From NCBI GenBank assembly GCA_936432065.2, contig OW386287.2, forward strand, positions 73,837,804 through 73,901,803: 64,000 nucleotides of DNA, given 5' to 3'. The position numbers and the translations under genes were made by a program. Shown here piece after piece: positions 11,931-22,209 of this stretch (the first letter of the stretch is position 1; every line of letters starts with the position of its first letter). The notes under the pieces were generated by a model, which made no database searches, was not told the origin of the DNA, and saw only the letters and a program-made list of their open reading frames with translations. Source of the stretch: Rutpela maculata (Eukaryota; Arthropoda; Insecta; Coleoptera; Cerambycidae).

Positions 11931-13110
11931 TCAGACAGTTCTACGGTTTTGAGCCACAGTTTGGTCATTTCCAAGTATGTTGTGATAATACGGCCTGTAT
12001 TCTTCCTTTATGAATGGTAATTGTTCTTTAAGATTGGCCAGTTTTTCTACACCGGAATTTATCTTATGCATATTCCTTTTCTTTAAAATATCGACTTTGT
12101 AAAATGGAGTCATTTCATCTAGTGATGTCTTATAATAATAGGGTGCCATTTTATACCGTCGCGAAAATAAACCTTTTCGTTGTTCAAGTTTTTCTTCCTG
12201 TTGTACAAATTGAGTTTTGAGGCAATTTTATCAATATCCTTGAAATGATTCTTCATGTCTATGACAACGGCGTCTTTGGGAGTTCTTAAAATTTCTCGAT
12301 ACTGGTCCGGAACGTAGATGTTTTGATGTTTCCTTAAAATTTTTTCGACTTTGCCAAAGTCTCTGTCTGAATCTAAATATGAATGTCCCACCTCCGAAAA
12401 TTTATGGTCGATAACTTTAAATTCTCTCTTTAAAATCAACAACTGGTAAAGTTTTTATTTTGTCCACCACAGGAATCGGGCCATATTATAATGTGATCGG
12501 TCTTTTCTTGGAAATATTCATTGTAAATTTGTGAAAAGGTGTGTAAGCAGGCGCGGATTTATGGGGGGAGGGGTAACGGGGTAATTACCCCCCCAAGATT
12601 CTGTTAATAGGGTAATTACCTCCCCCAAGAAACTTTCATTTTAAAATTTTATTTTTTAGGATGAAAACATTTTTTTGGATTTTTGCCCCTTGCTCTTCAA
12701 AAATTTTTTTCGGATTTCTAACCCCCCCCCAGCTCATAAAAAAAATTTGGGTTCAGTGTTACCTCCCCCAAGCTCAAGGTTTAGATCCGCCCTTTTGTGT
12801 AAGCAACTAGCAATTTCTAGGCTTCCACGGCTGGCCATATCTTCAGTCCATGTGAAAAAGAACATTTTTTTTTTTTCAGTATTCCTCAATGTATGTATGC
12901 CAAGGTTGTAAAACCACATTTGACGAAGGTGAAATGCTTTCGATGTACTTAATTTTGGCAGCGGCATAGTTTGCTGAAGATCTAAAGTAAGATAGCAAAC
13001 CGTACTATCTTCTGTAACTTTTGCTCCGTCACGCTTTTGTTGTTCGAAAGCTAGTTTGTAATTTTCTCCATATTCTTTAGTATTATTTCCAGCATCACAT
13101 ATGGGAAAAA
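11931..13110 (-). pseudogene. Transposase-like pseudogene (DUF7869-type) with MITE insertion and frameshift
   Basis: Reading on the minus strand from about 13110: a YGENYKLAFEQQKRDGAK stretch, LDLQQTMPLPKLSTSKAF, FHLRQMWFYNLGIH, FFTWTEDMASRGSLEIASCL, then a 248-bp MITE. Past the MITE the same frame resumes with FSQIYNEYF, IIIWPDSCGGQNKNF, a stop, then VIDHKFSEVGHSYLDSDRDF and IYVPDQYREIL. A frameshift near 12145 follows, leading to APYYYKTSLDEMTPFYKVDILKK and a stop at 11931. The blocks DLQQ..PLPKLST, W.D.CGGQNKN and HKF...GHS(Y/F)L..DRDFG are those of a widespread insect/cnidarian family that I associate with DUF7869-like putative transposases; acidic residues in them are plausible DDE positions (inference). 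Interrupting stops make it inactive. Confidence 0.8.
12548..12795. mobile_element. 248-bp hAT-like MITE with 8-bp target duplication TGTGTAAG
   Basis: The element begins CAGGCGCGGATTTA and ends TAGATCCGCCCTTT. It is flanked by perfect 8-bp direct repeats TGTGTAAG at 12540-12547 and 12796-12803. Eight-base duplications and CAGGGGCGGAT-like termini are hallmarks of hAT non-autonomous elements. It contains repeated C-tract and GGTAATTACC segments and no ORF of meaning. It interrupts the transposase pseudogene; removing it with one duplication copy rejoins the reading frame. Confidence 0.92.
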
Positions 13111-14631
13111 ATGTGAGTCATTTCATGATCTCAATTAAACAATTTTGAATACCATGGACTTAATTTCAGCATTTTTATTGGGTAGGCAGAGATCTTTCAC
13201 AGATAACCCAATAGATGTAAGCATAGCGAACCCTGTAATTCTTAAACGATAACCTTATAAACCCAAATGACCTTTGACTTGATTGGCGTAATTATCATAC
13301 TTATTATTTTTTCCGCAAGAATTTCGGAATTCGCCAGATTTGCCTTAAACAATTTAACGCTCTTTCAAAATATTGGGTGGGCAGAAGCCATACCAGATAT
13401 CAGTTTTGCTCTTGTCGTAAAAATTTCTACGGTCCAGCCCTCTTCTACTTGTCAGCATAAAAATATTTGTACAAAAATCAACACCTCAAAGCGTCACTTT
13501 CCAGTATTTCTGATTTACAGACTAATTTGCTAGAATACTTTGGTAAATTCGTATTTTATTATTGTATTTTATATTGATAATGTTTTGTTTTTAAAACATT
13601 ATTAAAACTTGCCTGGGAAGAAATCGCCACTATGTGACTGCTGAATTGCCAAAAGGCATAAATGTGTTTACAGCAATTAGATACTCAAGTACCATCTCGA
13701 CTCTTGTACCATCTTATACCATCTTGAAATTGAACGAAATGAATATATGGATTAAAACAGTATAAGCACTATTTCCAAATATCAGCCAATTTATTAACAT
13801 CTGACATCATGAAATCGTTTATTCATTGCCATTCGTAATATCAGTTTACTACGACTGGCCATTTTCACTATAATACTAAGAAACACTTAACACAACTTGA
13901 CACATTAATGTCAATATAACATAATTTTAAAAGCAAAGTGTTTTGGATTAAAATAATTTAATGTCACACAGTAATGGATAAAGGTGGTATGTGATCATGC
14001 CACCTTTATCCATTAAATTATATAAAAACCCTATGTACATAACACCTTTTTCAAACATTAAAACGCATTTAGGAAAGGTTTATTATCCCAAAAACTTATT
14101 GAAATGATAGATTATAAGTTAAAATAGTTGTCTGTGTAGAAATCTCAAAATTTTCAAAAATGTCACATAACACCTTTATCCATTTTAACCTATTCGCGGC
14201 CATTTAGATTGACAACTAAAATTCGAATTATTTTTCGTGCAACACTGTATAAATTTTTCAAAATAGTATAAATGTATCCAAAATGTGATCTTTATTTGAA
14301 AAATGTAAAAACATACAGGATGGTCCATTTAGAAAAGACTATTGGGGCCATTTCCGGTGAAACCGGAAGTGAATAGGTCTCAAAAAGTTGAAAATCTTAC
14401 CTAATTTCACCATAAAAAATTTCATCCCGATATCTTTAAAAACAAGGAAGTTACAGGGTACTATAATGATAGTTTTTCTTTATGGATTATTATTGTAGTG
14501 AAAGGTATCGTCTTCGGTTTCTATTTGGTCCGGTTACTTGCTTTTAAATGTATTATTGATTACTATTCCACTCACGTTATTGACATATTAAATACATATT
14601 TTTGTCCAATTGACTTATCCCATATCATGTA

Positions 14632-15059
14632 CCGAGAGATCGAGAAAGACTGAACGTGACGTCACACGGAAAAGTCACTAAAATTATCAAAATTGATTTC
14701 TGTTCTACATACATTATTAAAACTAATTTCCTATGTTGCTAGGAGTAACGACTGGTTCTCTAGTCACTGTTACCAATCTGATGTCTGTCATTTTCGTGAA
14801 TGTTATTATTATTGGCTTGTGTTTGATTTACCATTTATCTCCTTTTCTGACTAATAAATCAGTGTTTTTCAACGCAATCAGTTAGTTCACTGTCACTTGT
14901 GTGGCAAGTTAATAAAGAAACTCGCGTTTTGTGTAAATACTGTAATTGACTATATTTAAGGTTGGAAGTACCAGAAAATAGTACATACGTATGCAGTATG
15001 TAGGCGGCACAAAAACAATCTTTAGGGAGCGGCCCGTTCAGTCTTTCTCGATCTCCCTG
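14632..15059. mobile_element. 428-bp MITE with about 25-bp TIRs and TA duplication
   Basis: Left TIR CCGAGAGATCGAGAAAGACT plus GAACG; the right end is its inverse (CGTTCAGTCTTTCTCGATCT, then CCCTG), about 23 of 25 bases matching. TA flanks both sides (14630-14631, 15060-15061). Interior noncoding. Tc1/mariner-type non-autonomous element by TA target. Confidence 0.88.
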
Positions 15060-15099
15060 TATAATGATCTAAAGGATTGCTAAAGTATTATTATTATTA

Positions 15100-15650
15100 T
15101 TACCCTTAAGGGATTAAATTTAAATGTGAAAAAGTATTACTAATTTATTTTTGAAACATAGAATAGTCATGTTTTTGGGATCGCTGATTATGAATCTGAA
15201 GTCAAAATAAATAAATTCAAAATGGCAGCTCTAATATGGCGGATGGATTTTTTTAAACAAGTGTTTTAAACGCACCAAAACTTACTAGGTGATGCTACAT
15301 ATTAACGAAAAACAGCATTTTAAAAGAAAAAAATTACTGAGCTATTACAATAACAAAATGGCGACATTAAAAAAAAATGTGAAAACGCACATAACTTCTT
15401 TATTTTTGTGATGTAGAAACAAACAACCATTTTAAAAACTGATTAACTGTTTTTAATTTAGTTCCTTAAAATTTTTGATGGAAGTGTTACAGTTTCTAAG
15501 ATATTTAACATTTAAACTAAATACTTCATCCTAAACTAAATATCTCCGAAACTATCAACCTAAATATATAAAAAACAAATGTATTCTCAGTTTATAAGCA
15601 TTATTTTTGATGCCTACCATTTTTTCTCTAAAATAGATTTTTGCAGTTTG
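15100..15650 (+). repeat. Partial copy of the CAGTAACTAGAGG-ended family
   Basis: Blocks shared with the copies at 18.2-19.3 and 22.2-23.1 kb: AATATGGCGGATG, AGGTGATGCTACATATTAACGAAAAACAG, AACAAAATGGCGACATT, TTTCTAAGATATTTAACATTTAAACTAAATACTTC and ATCTCCGAAAC. Terminal inverted repeats are missing. Its intact ATTTAAACTAAATAC is an empty-site reference for the MITE at 18550. Confidence 0.8.
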
Positions 15651-16595
15651 AATGCTGTTCACTTGGATTGTGGAGTAACGTGGGGTCTTTTTTTGTAAGC
15701 CAATCGTTCTGTGGCGAAATACGAAATATACATGTATGATGAGTTATTTATAGTGACGGCATTGTGTGGAAAGAGGGGATGGGAGGTGACTGATCCGTAG
15801 ATGGTCCATCATGCTTTTTTCTTTTGAAAATGATTCCAAAACAGGAACCGCAACGTCGATACTTCCAACGATCCCAAACGCAGCTCAACCAGTGAATCTA
15901 GTAGTGATTTTCATACTGACAATCGCGGAAATCTCTCGGAACATTTCATTTGCCTATATGGAAGGAAATTCATACTTTGACTAAATCGAATTGTACACTC
16001 CTCCTTAAAACCAGATTCCTATGTGACCCTATCTATATACATTCCTGAAAACCTGTCGCGAGCACCAAGTTATTCCCTCTATCTTCACAGCTCAATCATC
16101 GCTCCATGTCTCCTTCTGTCTCAAGAATGCGAGTCAGGTAGGTTTGCCCTACTCAGAAAATTATACGATACAAGGCACAATCTCAACACTACCAATAATC
16201 GTATACGAAAGCTATTAACGCACAGCTCCACACTTTCAGCATTCATCCGGTACTCTGAGGAATATCCAATGACAAAGCTCAATACATCCCAAAACAAAAT
16301 ACCATTTTTCAGAAAAACAAACTTTCCAAATTAAAAATGATATGATTCCAGACAAACGTAATGCTGTACGTTTTGCTGTATATCCAGGCATGCTGTACAC
16401 GCCATTAAAATTTCGAAAAATACAGCAAAATTCCGTACATATGGTCACCCTACGCTAAAGAGGTTGTTCTGATTTTGGTTTCAGAAAGTCTATTTTTTTT
16501 TTGTTGCTTTTTTATACTTCTTAATATGTGTAGAATATGCTCCTAGAATATTTTGACAAAATTCGTCTTCTTTAAAAAGTTATACAGATATACAG
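15651..16595. other. Less AT-rich unassigned stretch with a 103-codon frame
   Basis: 16023-16334 (+) is an open frame beginning MTLSIYIPENLS, rich in Ser/Leu, with no motif I recognise. Base composition is more balanced than in its neighbours. It could be a decayed element or chance. No repeat partner was seen in the window. Confidence 0.35.
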
Positions 16596-17713
16596 GGTGT
16601 CCCACGACGAGCTGCGGCGATCGATATTTTTTGTATCATGTATTTTACCTAAGTCTCTCCGTTTTTGACATATTTCAATTTTTATGTCAAAAATGACGTT
16701 TGCAGGCCCTAAAAGAATTATCAATTTTTCCTATAAGGAAGCCTTTATTATCTAATTTGGGTTGGATTCTTTGTTGAGAAAGACCTTTAATAGTGTTTTT
16801 ATAATATTTTGATAAGTATTAATATAGAGTGTTAAAAAAATAAGAATAAAAATGAAATTGAGAAAACTGTCAAAAATCAATTTTTTCAAATGGAAACCCC
16901 CAATTTTTATAATCTTATCTTATTTACCATTAGAAATAAGGGTATAGATGTCTATTCCGAAAATTTTTAGTTTTCGAAATAATGCCAATTCAATATTTTT
17001 ATGTGGAAATTTGGCTATGGATTTTAAGTTCAAATACTCTTAGTTGGCTATGACGGCGTTGGGTGCTAAACAAATGTATATAGCTGTCACTTACCATTTG
17101 ACAAGTATTAATTATCATGCCGGGGCGCTTAAATTATACGCACGAGGATTATTTAAATTTGTTTATAATCTATGGAGAATGTAAGAAAATTTTATCAAGA
17201 ACATGTAAAATATTTAGTAATAAATATCCAGAGAATCGAAAACGGTCTCCTAACAGTATTAAACGAATAATGGAGAATTTAAAACATTTTGGCACCGTTA
17301 AGGCAACAATTCATAGCAAAATCCCCATATAAAAATATTGAATTGGCAATATTTCGAAAACTAAAAATTTTCGGAATAGACATGTATACACAAACTTACC
17401 CTTATTTTTAATGGCAAATAAGATTATAAAAATTGGGTGTTTCCATTTGAAAAAATTGATTTTTTACAGTTTTCACAATTTCATTTTTATTCTTATTTTT
17501 TGAACACTCTGTATTACTTAATACTTATCAAAATATTATAAAAACACTATTAATGTAGGTTTCTCTCAACAAAGAATCCAATCCAAATTAGATAATAAAG
17601 GCTTCCTTATAGGAAAAATTGATAATTCTTTTAGGGCCTGCAAACGTCATTTTTGACATAAAAATTGAAATATGTCAAAAACGGAGAGACTTAGGTAAAA
17701 TACATGATACACA
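16596..17713. mobile_element. Foldback element with about 370-bp arms and an HTH ORF in the loop
   Basis: Left arm 16645-17008 and right arm 17328-17713 are inverted copies at high identity. Shared blocks include ACCTAAGTCTCTCCGTTTTT, GACGTTTGCAGGCCCTAAAA, CCTATAAGGAAGCCTTTATT and CCGAAAATTTTTAGTTTTCG. The left end has an additional TACAGGGTGTCCCACGACGA just outside (from about 16593), a common type of insect DNA-transposon terminus. The about 320-bp loop holds one short coding frame (17117-17332). Confidence 0.82.
17117..17332 (+). CDS. DUF4817-like helix-turn-helix ORF, N-terminal transposase piece
   Basis: A 71-codon frame starting MPGRLNYTHEDYLNLFIIYG and continuing CKKILSRTCKIFSNKYPENR and SPNSIKRIMENLKHFG. 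The pattern of an aromatic-acidic helix, an (I/L)YGEC turn, A/TCKIFS..YP and a final recognition-like helix matches the short helix-turn-helix domain (DUF4817 type) found at the N-terminus of many insect mariner-related transposases. No catalytic domain follows: the frame ends at the start of the right inverted arm. It would therefore encode a DNA-binding domain only, if expressed at all. The ATG sits just after the left arm. No promoter evidence. Known: the domain family. Inferred: remnant of a transposase, or a captured DNA-binding domain in a non-autonomous element. Confidence 0.7.
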   Translation: MPGRLNYTHEDYLNLFIIYGECKKILSRTCKIFSNKYPENRKRSPNSIKRIMENLKHFGTVKATIHSKIPI

Positions 17714-18239
17714 AAATCGGACTAGAATTTTGCGTAGAATCCAAAAATGTAATAATATATAGGGTGTCCCATTTAAAAGAAGCAAGCCGTTTTTGACCGG
17801 AAAAATGGCATTTTTTTGTTTTTGTCACTAAAATAAGCGTGGATTTTTTTTGTTGGAATTTTGACTAATTCGACACTAGCGAACTAAAGGATGTAATTTC
17901 GAACAAGACTGTTTTTGATTTTTGCGTTTCAGACCAATGGGGGCAGAGCTATCGCTGGAACCGTTTTTCATGTTATTTTTGAGGATCCAACTTCAGCACG
18001 TGCTGCACATTTATTTATGACGGCAGAAAAATTAAAAAATATTTTTTGTGAAATGTAAGAGTTGCCTAATACTTTGTAAAAAGTTTTGTACATAAAAATA
18101 ATAAAAGTTTTCTAAAAAAAATTTCCAAAAATCGTCAATTATTTGCCGCAAAAATCAGAACAACCCCTAAACCCAATATTTATTGAGATATTTGCAAAGA
18201 AACAAAAATGATACGTTTTTTCTAAAATCCCTTTACAGT
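17714..18239. other. Spacer with a TAGGGTGTCCCATTT-type element end
   Basis: TATAGGGTGTCCCATTTAAA at 17758 resembles a DNA-transposon terminus, but I could not find its matching inverted end. The rest is AT-rich. Confidence 0.35.
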
Positions 18240-19316
18240 TTAAAATGCATTTTTTTTCTAAAGCAAGCCCTTAAGCGGAAAATTTAAGCTTCTAGGTCAT
18301 ACTATATATTAACGAAACACAGATATGGGATTTTTTTAATGGCTGCTTACTTACATTAACAAAATGGCGCCGTTTTTGTTTAAAAAACGTGAACAAGTAC
18401 ATTGTTTCTGTCATAACCTCATTTAACCTCATTTTTTATGCTATAGAAATAACCAAAAAATGATATGAAAGCCTAATTAATGGACTTTTATTTTGATTGA
18501 CAGCATTTTTAACGTAAGTGCCATAGTTTCTAAGATATTTAACATTTAAGGATAGGATTTTCCAGAGTGATAGGGAAATATACGTTTATTTTCTGTTTAT
18601 TCTAAATATTTAAAAAATCATACATGATGTAATCTTTAAAACAGTTTCAGGTACTTCCCATTGCTCTAAGGAATACAACCATATACAGTTTTTATCATAA
18701 ATTTTGTATATAGTTAAATGCCGTGCTCTAATAATGAAATTAGGAATTATTTTCATTGACAAATTGCAATATTCAGGTACAACAGAAATCTACAATAAAA
18801 AAATATATATATAGTTGTATTCATTAGAATAATAGTAAGTACCTAATAACAGTTTTAAAAATTATACTATGTTTAGTTTTTGTAATCTTTGTAATAAATC
18901 GAAAATAAATGCATATTTCCCTCTCACTCTCCAAAATTCTATCCATAAACTAAATACTTCGTCCTATAGACGTTCGGACGCCAGATTTTCAGATCTCCGA
19001 AACCATTAACTCTACAGAAATTAATTTAATAGCTTTCTTATTTCTCTCTAGCTTGTTTTCGCTCAATGTAATATCTTTCGAGTTATTTGACGAAAACCTA
19101 TTTGAAATACATCTTTTTCAAGTTATAATCCCAATTTTCTAGTCGTTATAACTTAAAGACTTTTTTTTTTTTTAGTTGCCTGAAAAAGGTTGGTGGTATC
19201 CACCCCCTATAAATTAGCAAGCCCCCGCATCATATAGAAACTTTTCTTAAGTTGCCAAAAATGAACGAAATCTAATTCATATGACATTATTCCGAAGTTA
19301 AAACCTCTAGTTACTG
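18240..19316 (+). mobile_element. CAGTAACTAGAGG family copy, split by a MITE
   Basis: Shares AACAAAATGGCG, TTTCTAAGATATTTAACATT, CTAAATACTTCGTC, CAGATCTCCGAAACCATTAA and AAAACCTCTAGTTACTG (right terminus, ending at 19316) with the copy at 22210-23146. The right TIR is present; the left end is not clear. A 396-bp MITE splits it at 18550-18945. Confidence 0.8.
18550..18945. mobile_element. Palindromic MITE (396 bp) with TAA duplication, copy 1
   Basis: Nearly the whole element is an inverted repeat. It starts GGATAGGATTTTCCAGAGTG and ends TCTCCAAAATTCTATCCA. TAA lies on both sides (18547-18549, 18946-18948). Sister repeats that lack the insert read ATTTAAACTAAATAC here, which is exactly what remains after removing the element and one TAA. 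A 3-bp TAA duplication fits PIF/Harbinger-type elements; TA with one extra terminal base is the alternative. Confidence 0.92.
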
Positions 19317-19663
19317 AACTATGGTGAATCTACATGTGGAGGATGCCACACTGCACGCGATTGCAAAATTGTATCCGAATGTTTCTTAATGATTCTCAAA
19401 TGAATGGAAAGCTTTTTTCTTTCAAGATTTAATTGCTGTTAAATTATTCTCGAAATTGTTGTTAACAAATGCTACATAAATTGTTTAAACAAGGCATACC
19501 AGATAGATTAGTGGCAGTGCAAATTTCTGCACCGAGGTATTTTTAAAACTATCGCAGATAGATATACTTTGGCTAAAGTCAGTTGGAAAATCATAAAAAA
19601 AGCCGACAATGCACCGAGGTTTGATCTGTGCCGTCTGTCAAAGTACCACCGCGGTAAAGATTG
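19317..19663. other. Spacer, nothing recognised
   Basis: No repeat partner and no coding similarity seen between the two elements. Confidence 0.4.
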
Positions 19664-19850
19664 ATACCGTGTGTGTAGTCGCGGGCTAGGCATGGGGAGA
19701 AGAATTACAACATCGCGCGTGCCAGCTGGCTGCAATGAAATAACAGAGCTGGAATGCTCCACCAACGGACGAATTTACGGCTGCCGGTGTTGTCAAATCT
19801 CTCGCGCTACGTGAATGTACATGCCTAATGGGAAATTACACGCACGGTAT
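19664..19850. mobile_element. About 187-bp GC-richer MITE with ATACCGTG ends, copy 1
   Basis: Begins ATACCGTGTGTGTAG and ends AATTACACGCACGGTAT, inverted ends of about 14 bases. A second copy with the same ends and about 85% similar interior lies at 63741-63926. The interior includes GCCAGCTGGC and GGAATGCTCC blocks and several CpG-rich motifs, unlike the surrounding AT-rich DNA. Confidence 0.88.
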
Positions 19851-19867
19851 TAGCCATACTATACATA

Positions 19868-20105
19868 AAGTTGACTTCGGATTTGAGAGTCTACAGACGA
19901 TCCAACTTGCTGAAGGCAACCTTGTTAGTACGATTTGAAGATTGCTGGAATTCCAGCAGACCAGCTCACTTTTGCGAACTAGAATTGCAATCTTCAAAGC
20001 ATGCCAACAATGTTTGGCTCCAGCAAGTTGAATCGTCTAAATCTTTATTCTGCAAGTAAAAAATGTCGGCGTGTTTGATGGTGTGGTAAAGACCGAAGGT
20101 GGCGA
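19868..20105. repeat. Hairpin repeat, relative of 20891-21182
   Basis: CCAACTTGCTG(A/G)AGGC and GCCTCCAGCAAGTTG-like ends pair around a TTTGAAGATTGCTGGAATTCC / GCAATCTTCAAAGC inner stem. The same TTGGAATTCCAGC.GACCAG and TTCAAAGCATGCC blocks recur at 21080-21150, and AAAAAATGTCGGCGT recurs at 20927. It appears to be an old, rearranged copy of the following hairpins. Confidence 0.65.
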
Positions 20106-20890
20106 CATTTTTGAGTGCAGAGTAAATCTGAAGACAACTATACACTTCTATATGAATTCTGCAAAGAGGAATGGGACAATTTTTAGTGAAATAATTATCT
20201 GCATTGATTTATTGCTGTAAAATATGCGATTGTTTTTGTACAACACAGCGTGTTTTTCGCTGCTTATTTTGGACGATGTGTAATGTTTCGTGCGTTCTAG
20301 CCGAATTGATTACCAGCTTAGTTATTACAAACATTACTAGATTAACCTCAAAATGGCACCAATGATTTAATTCCTTTTGAAAACTGTGCTTAATATTTTG
20401 GCCAAATTTTATATGGTCTGCCAATCGGCCATCATTTACAGGGGATTTGAATAAATTTCGCGCACATTTGTTTCGTATCTGTAAGAATGATATAAGAAAT
20501 ATACCTACTGAGGATTGTTTTTATTAACATATTTTGAAAGCTACATATTAAATAATTCTTTGGAAAAGTGCAAGTCTTTTAAAATTCTCGGAAAAAAAAA
20601 ACTAAAATTATTATCCATTGCCTACTTAATTCAAATACCTCGCCTTTGAAATTCTAATCCGGCTACGATTGTTTGAAACATGCCTTTGTTATCTTAATAT
20701 TTAAGCAAATAGTCACTTATGCTATATCGTTGGTAAACTTTGTAACGAACGTTTCATCCAAGTCCTTTCTAATAAAATTATTTGCATGTTTTTTTAATTT
20801 ATCTTTATTATTTTATTTTATTAACCATTAAAATACAGTAACTTGCATCATTAAATATTTGTTATATTGAAATAAATCACACTACCTATA
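20106..20890. other. AT-rich spacer, nothing recognised
   Basis: No gene or repeat partner identified. Confidence 0.4.
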
Positions 20891-21005
20891 AGTTGACTAC
20901 AAACAGACTTTATTATGCGTGTAAAAAATGTCGGCGTCTTTCATCTTTACCGCACTGCCAAAGACGCCGACATTTTTTACACGCATAATAAGTGTGTAGT
21001 CAACT
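20891..21005. repeat. 115-bp near-perfect palindrome
   Basis: AGTTGACTACA at the left end pairs with TGTAGTCAACT at the right. Between them TTATTATGCGTGTAAAAAAT and GTCGGCGTCTTT pair with their inverse, leaving a loop of about 15 bases (CATCTTTACCGCACT). It would form a long DNA hairpin; a MITE is the simplest explanation. A related block occurs at 20058-20110. Confidence 0.85.
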
Positions 21006-21049
21006 TTCCCTATTATTTTAGTGTTTTTCTGTCGTACAAAACATTTCAC

Positions 21050-21182
21050 ATCCAGCGGCAAGGACCGGACATTGTCGATACGCTTTGAAGATAATTGGAA
21101 TTCCAGCGGACCAGTTCACTTTTACGAATGAGTTCAAAGCATGCCGACATGGCTGGGTCCCTGCCGCTGGATCGTGTGTAGA
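21050..21182. repeat. Hairpin repeat with CATCCAGCGGCA / TGCCGCTGGATC ends
   Basis: The ends pair, and an inner TTTGAAGATAATTGGAATTC resembles 19935-19960. Ends at GTGTGTAGAC. Non-coding. Confidence 0.7.
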
Positions 21183-22209
21183 CCTCTTTAAGGTTCCATG
21201 CAGAAAAGTGAAAAACGAAACCCTTGTAAAAAACGCATCTGTTCGTCTGTCTGTATATTTCCTATTATAACTAGAAACATAAATCATTTTTTGTTTGCTT
21301 ATAGTTAAAGTAAAGAATATTTTTTACAGGATTTTGCAAAAAAATAATGTATGAAAAATCAATAGAAAATCTATCTATGAAAATATTAATTTTAATCATT
21401 TGCATTCGTTCGATTTAAAGTTAATATTTTCTTTCTTATGTTTGAAATATCTTGAGAGTGGTTTTATGTCTTTCTGAGAAACTCAAAAAAAAAAAATAAT
21501 AAATTAGCAAGTCCCCGTTCAATATCGAAATGTTTCCTTGATGGATTCAGTACTAAATTATGTAAAAAAAAAACGCAATTTGACCTTTCTAAGCGTACAT
21601 ATAGATATATGTATTGTTTACAGTAAGGAACTCTCGGCGCGCGAGTTCGATTCTCATTTGACTTTTTTCTTTAACTGATAATGTTAATATTGTTTTCGGG
21701 TTGGTTTCTCTCTTAGACTGGATAATTACTAATTCACAGACTGAGTTTTAAACAATACTTACTTACAACAAATACAAAAATGCAAATGTTTCGTAGGTTG
21801 GAGACCAATTTAAAAAAAAGCGTATGTGATATGCATTAAAATTAATATAATATCCATAATATGCGTTGGCAAATGACAGGCATTTAGTATGAAATATAAT
21901 AATGATTCAAAACTTAATAGCTAATTTTTTATAACAAATTATAGCCGCCTATATTTCCAAACAAGTTTTGTGTAGTAATTAAATTTAAATGCAATAAATT
22001 AATTCATTACCCAAGTCTATTAAATTTTAATTTTATAGGAGCACATCTGACATTCACTTTTAAAATATAATTAATTATAATAATTTTATGGCTATGATGA
22101 GTGACAAAGGACAAATCTAATATTTTATTATCTTTGATCGTTATCTGTATTTAATTTGTTAACGCATAAACACCTTACTTTATTGATACATTCATGAAAC
22201 TATATAGTA
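21183..22209. other. AT-rich spacer with an isolated B-box-like motif
   Basis: CGAGTTCGATTCTC at about 21642 resembles an RNA polymerase III B box, but there is no matching A box or tRNA fold. No gene seen. Confidence 0.4.

Larger units (their letters stand above)
11619..14184. mobile_element. DNA transposon with TGGATAAAGGTGTT ends carrying a dead transposase
   Basis: The left end begins TGGATAAAGGTGTTGT (11619) and the right end reads ACATAACACCTTTATCCA (about 14163-14180), an inverted match. Extra copies of the same motif occur near both ends: 11811-11829 inverted, 13974-13992 direct, 14003-14020 inverted and 14032-14048 inverted. So each end has repeated sub-terminal motifs, a layout that transposase-binding sites often show. 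The interior holds a minus-strand transposase pseudogene (11931-13110) split by a hAT-like MITE. Confidence 0.75.
10490..14462. repeat. Outer inverted repeat pair (arms about 280 bp) enclosing 3.4 kb
   Basis: Arm 1 (10490-10785) and arm 2 (14187-14462) are inverted copies. Shared blocks include CCTGTAACTTCCTTG, AAAGATATCGGGATGAAATT, GGTTTCACCGGAAATGGCCC, AGTCTTTTCTAAATGGACCA and AATTCGAATTTTAGTTGTC. Each arm contains a further internal TACAGTGTTGCACG motif. Between them lie an inner inverted repeat (10787-11605) and a separate transposon (11619-14184). The pair may be one foldback element opened by later insertions, or two oppositely oriented copies. Confidence 0.8.

Noticed and set aside
16023..16334. 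103-codon plus-strand frame as a gene
   Set aside because: No motif, no splice or promoter signals and no repeat partner; kept only as an unassigned stretch.
21635..21660. B-box-like GAGTTCGATTC suggesting a tRNA or tRNA-derived SINE
   Set aside because: No A box at suitable spacing, no cloverleaf and no poly-A or repeat tail.
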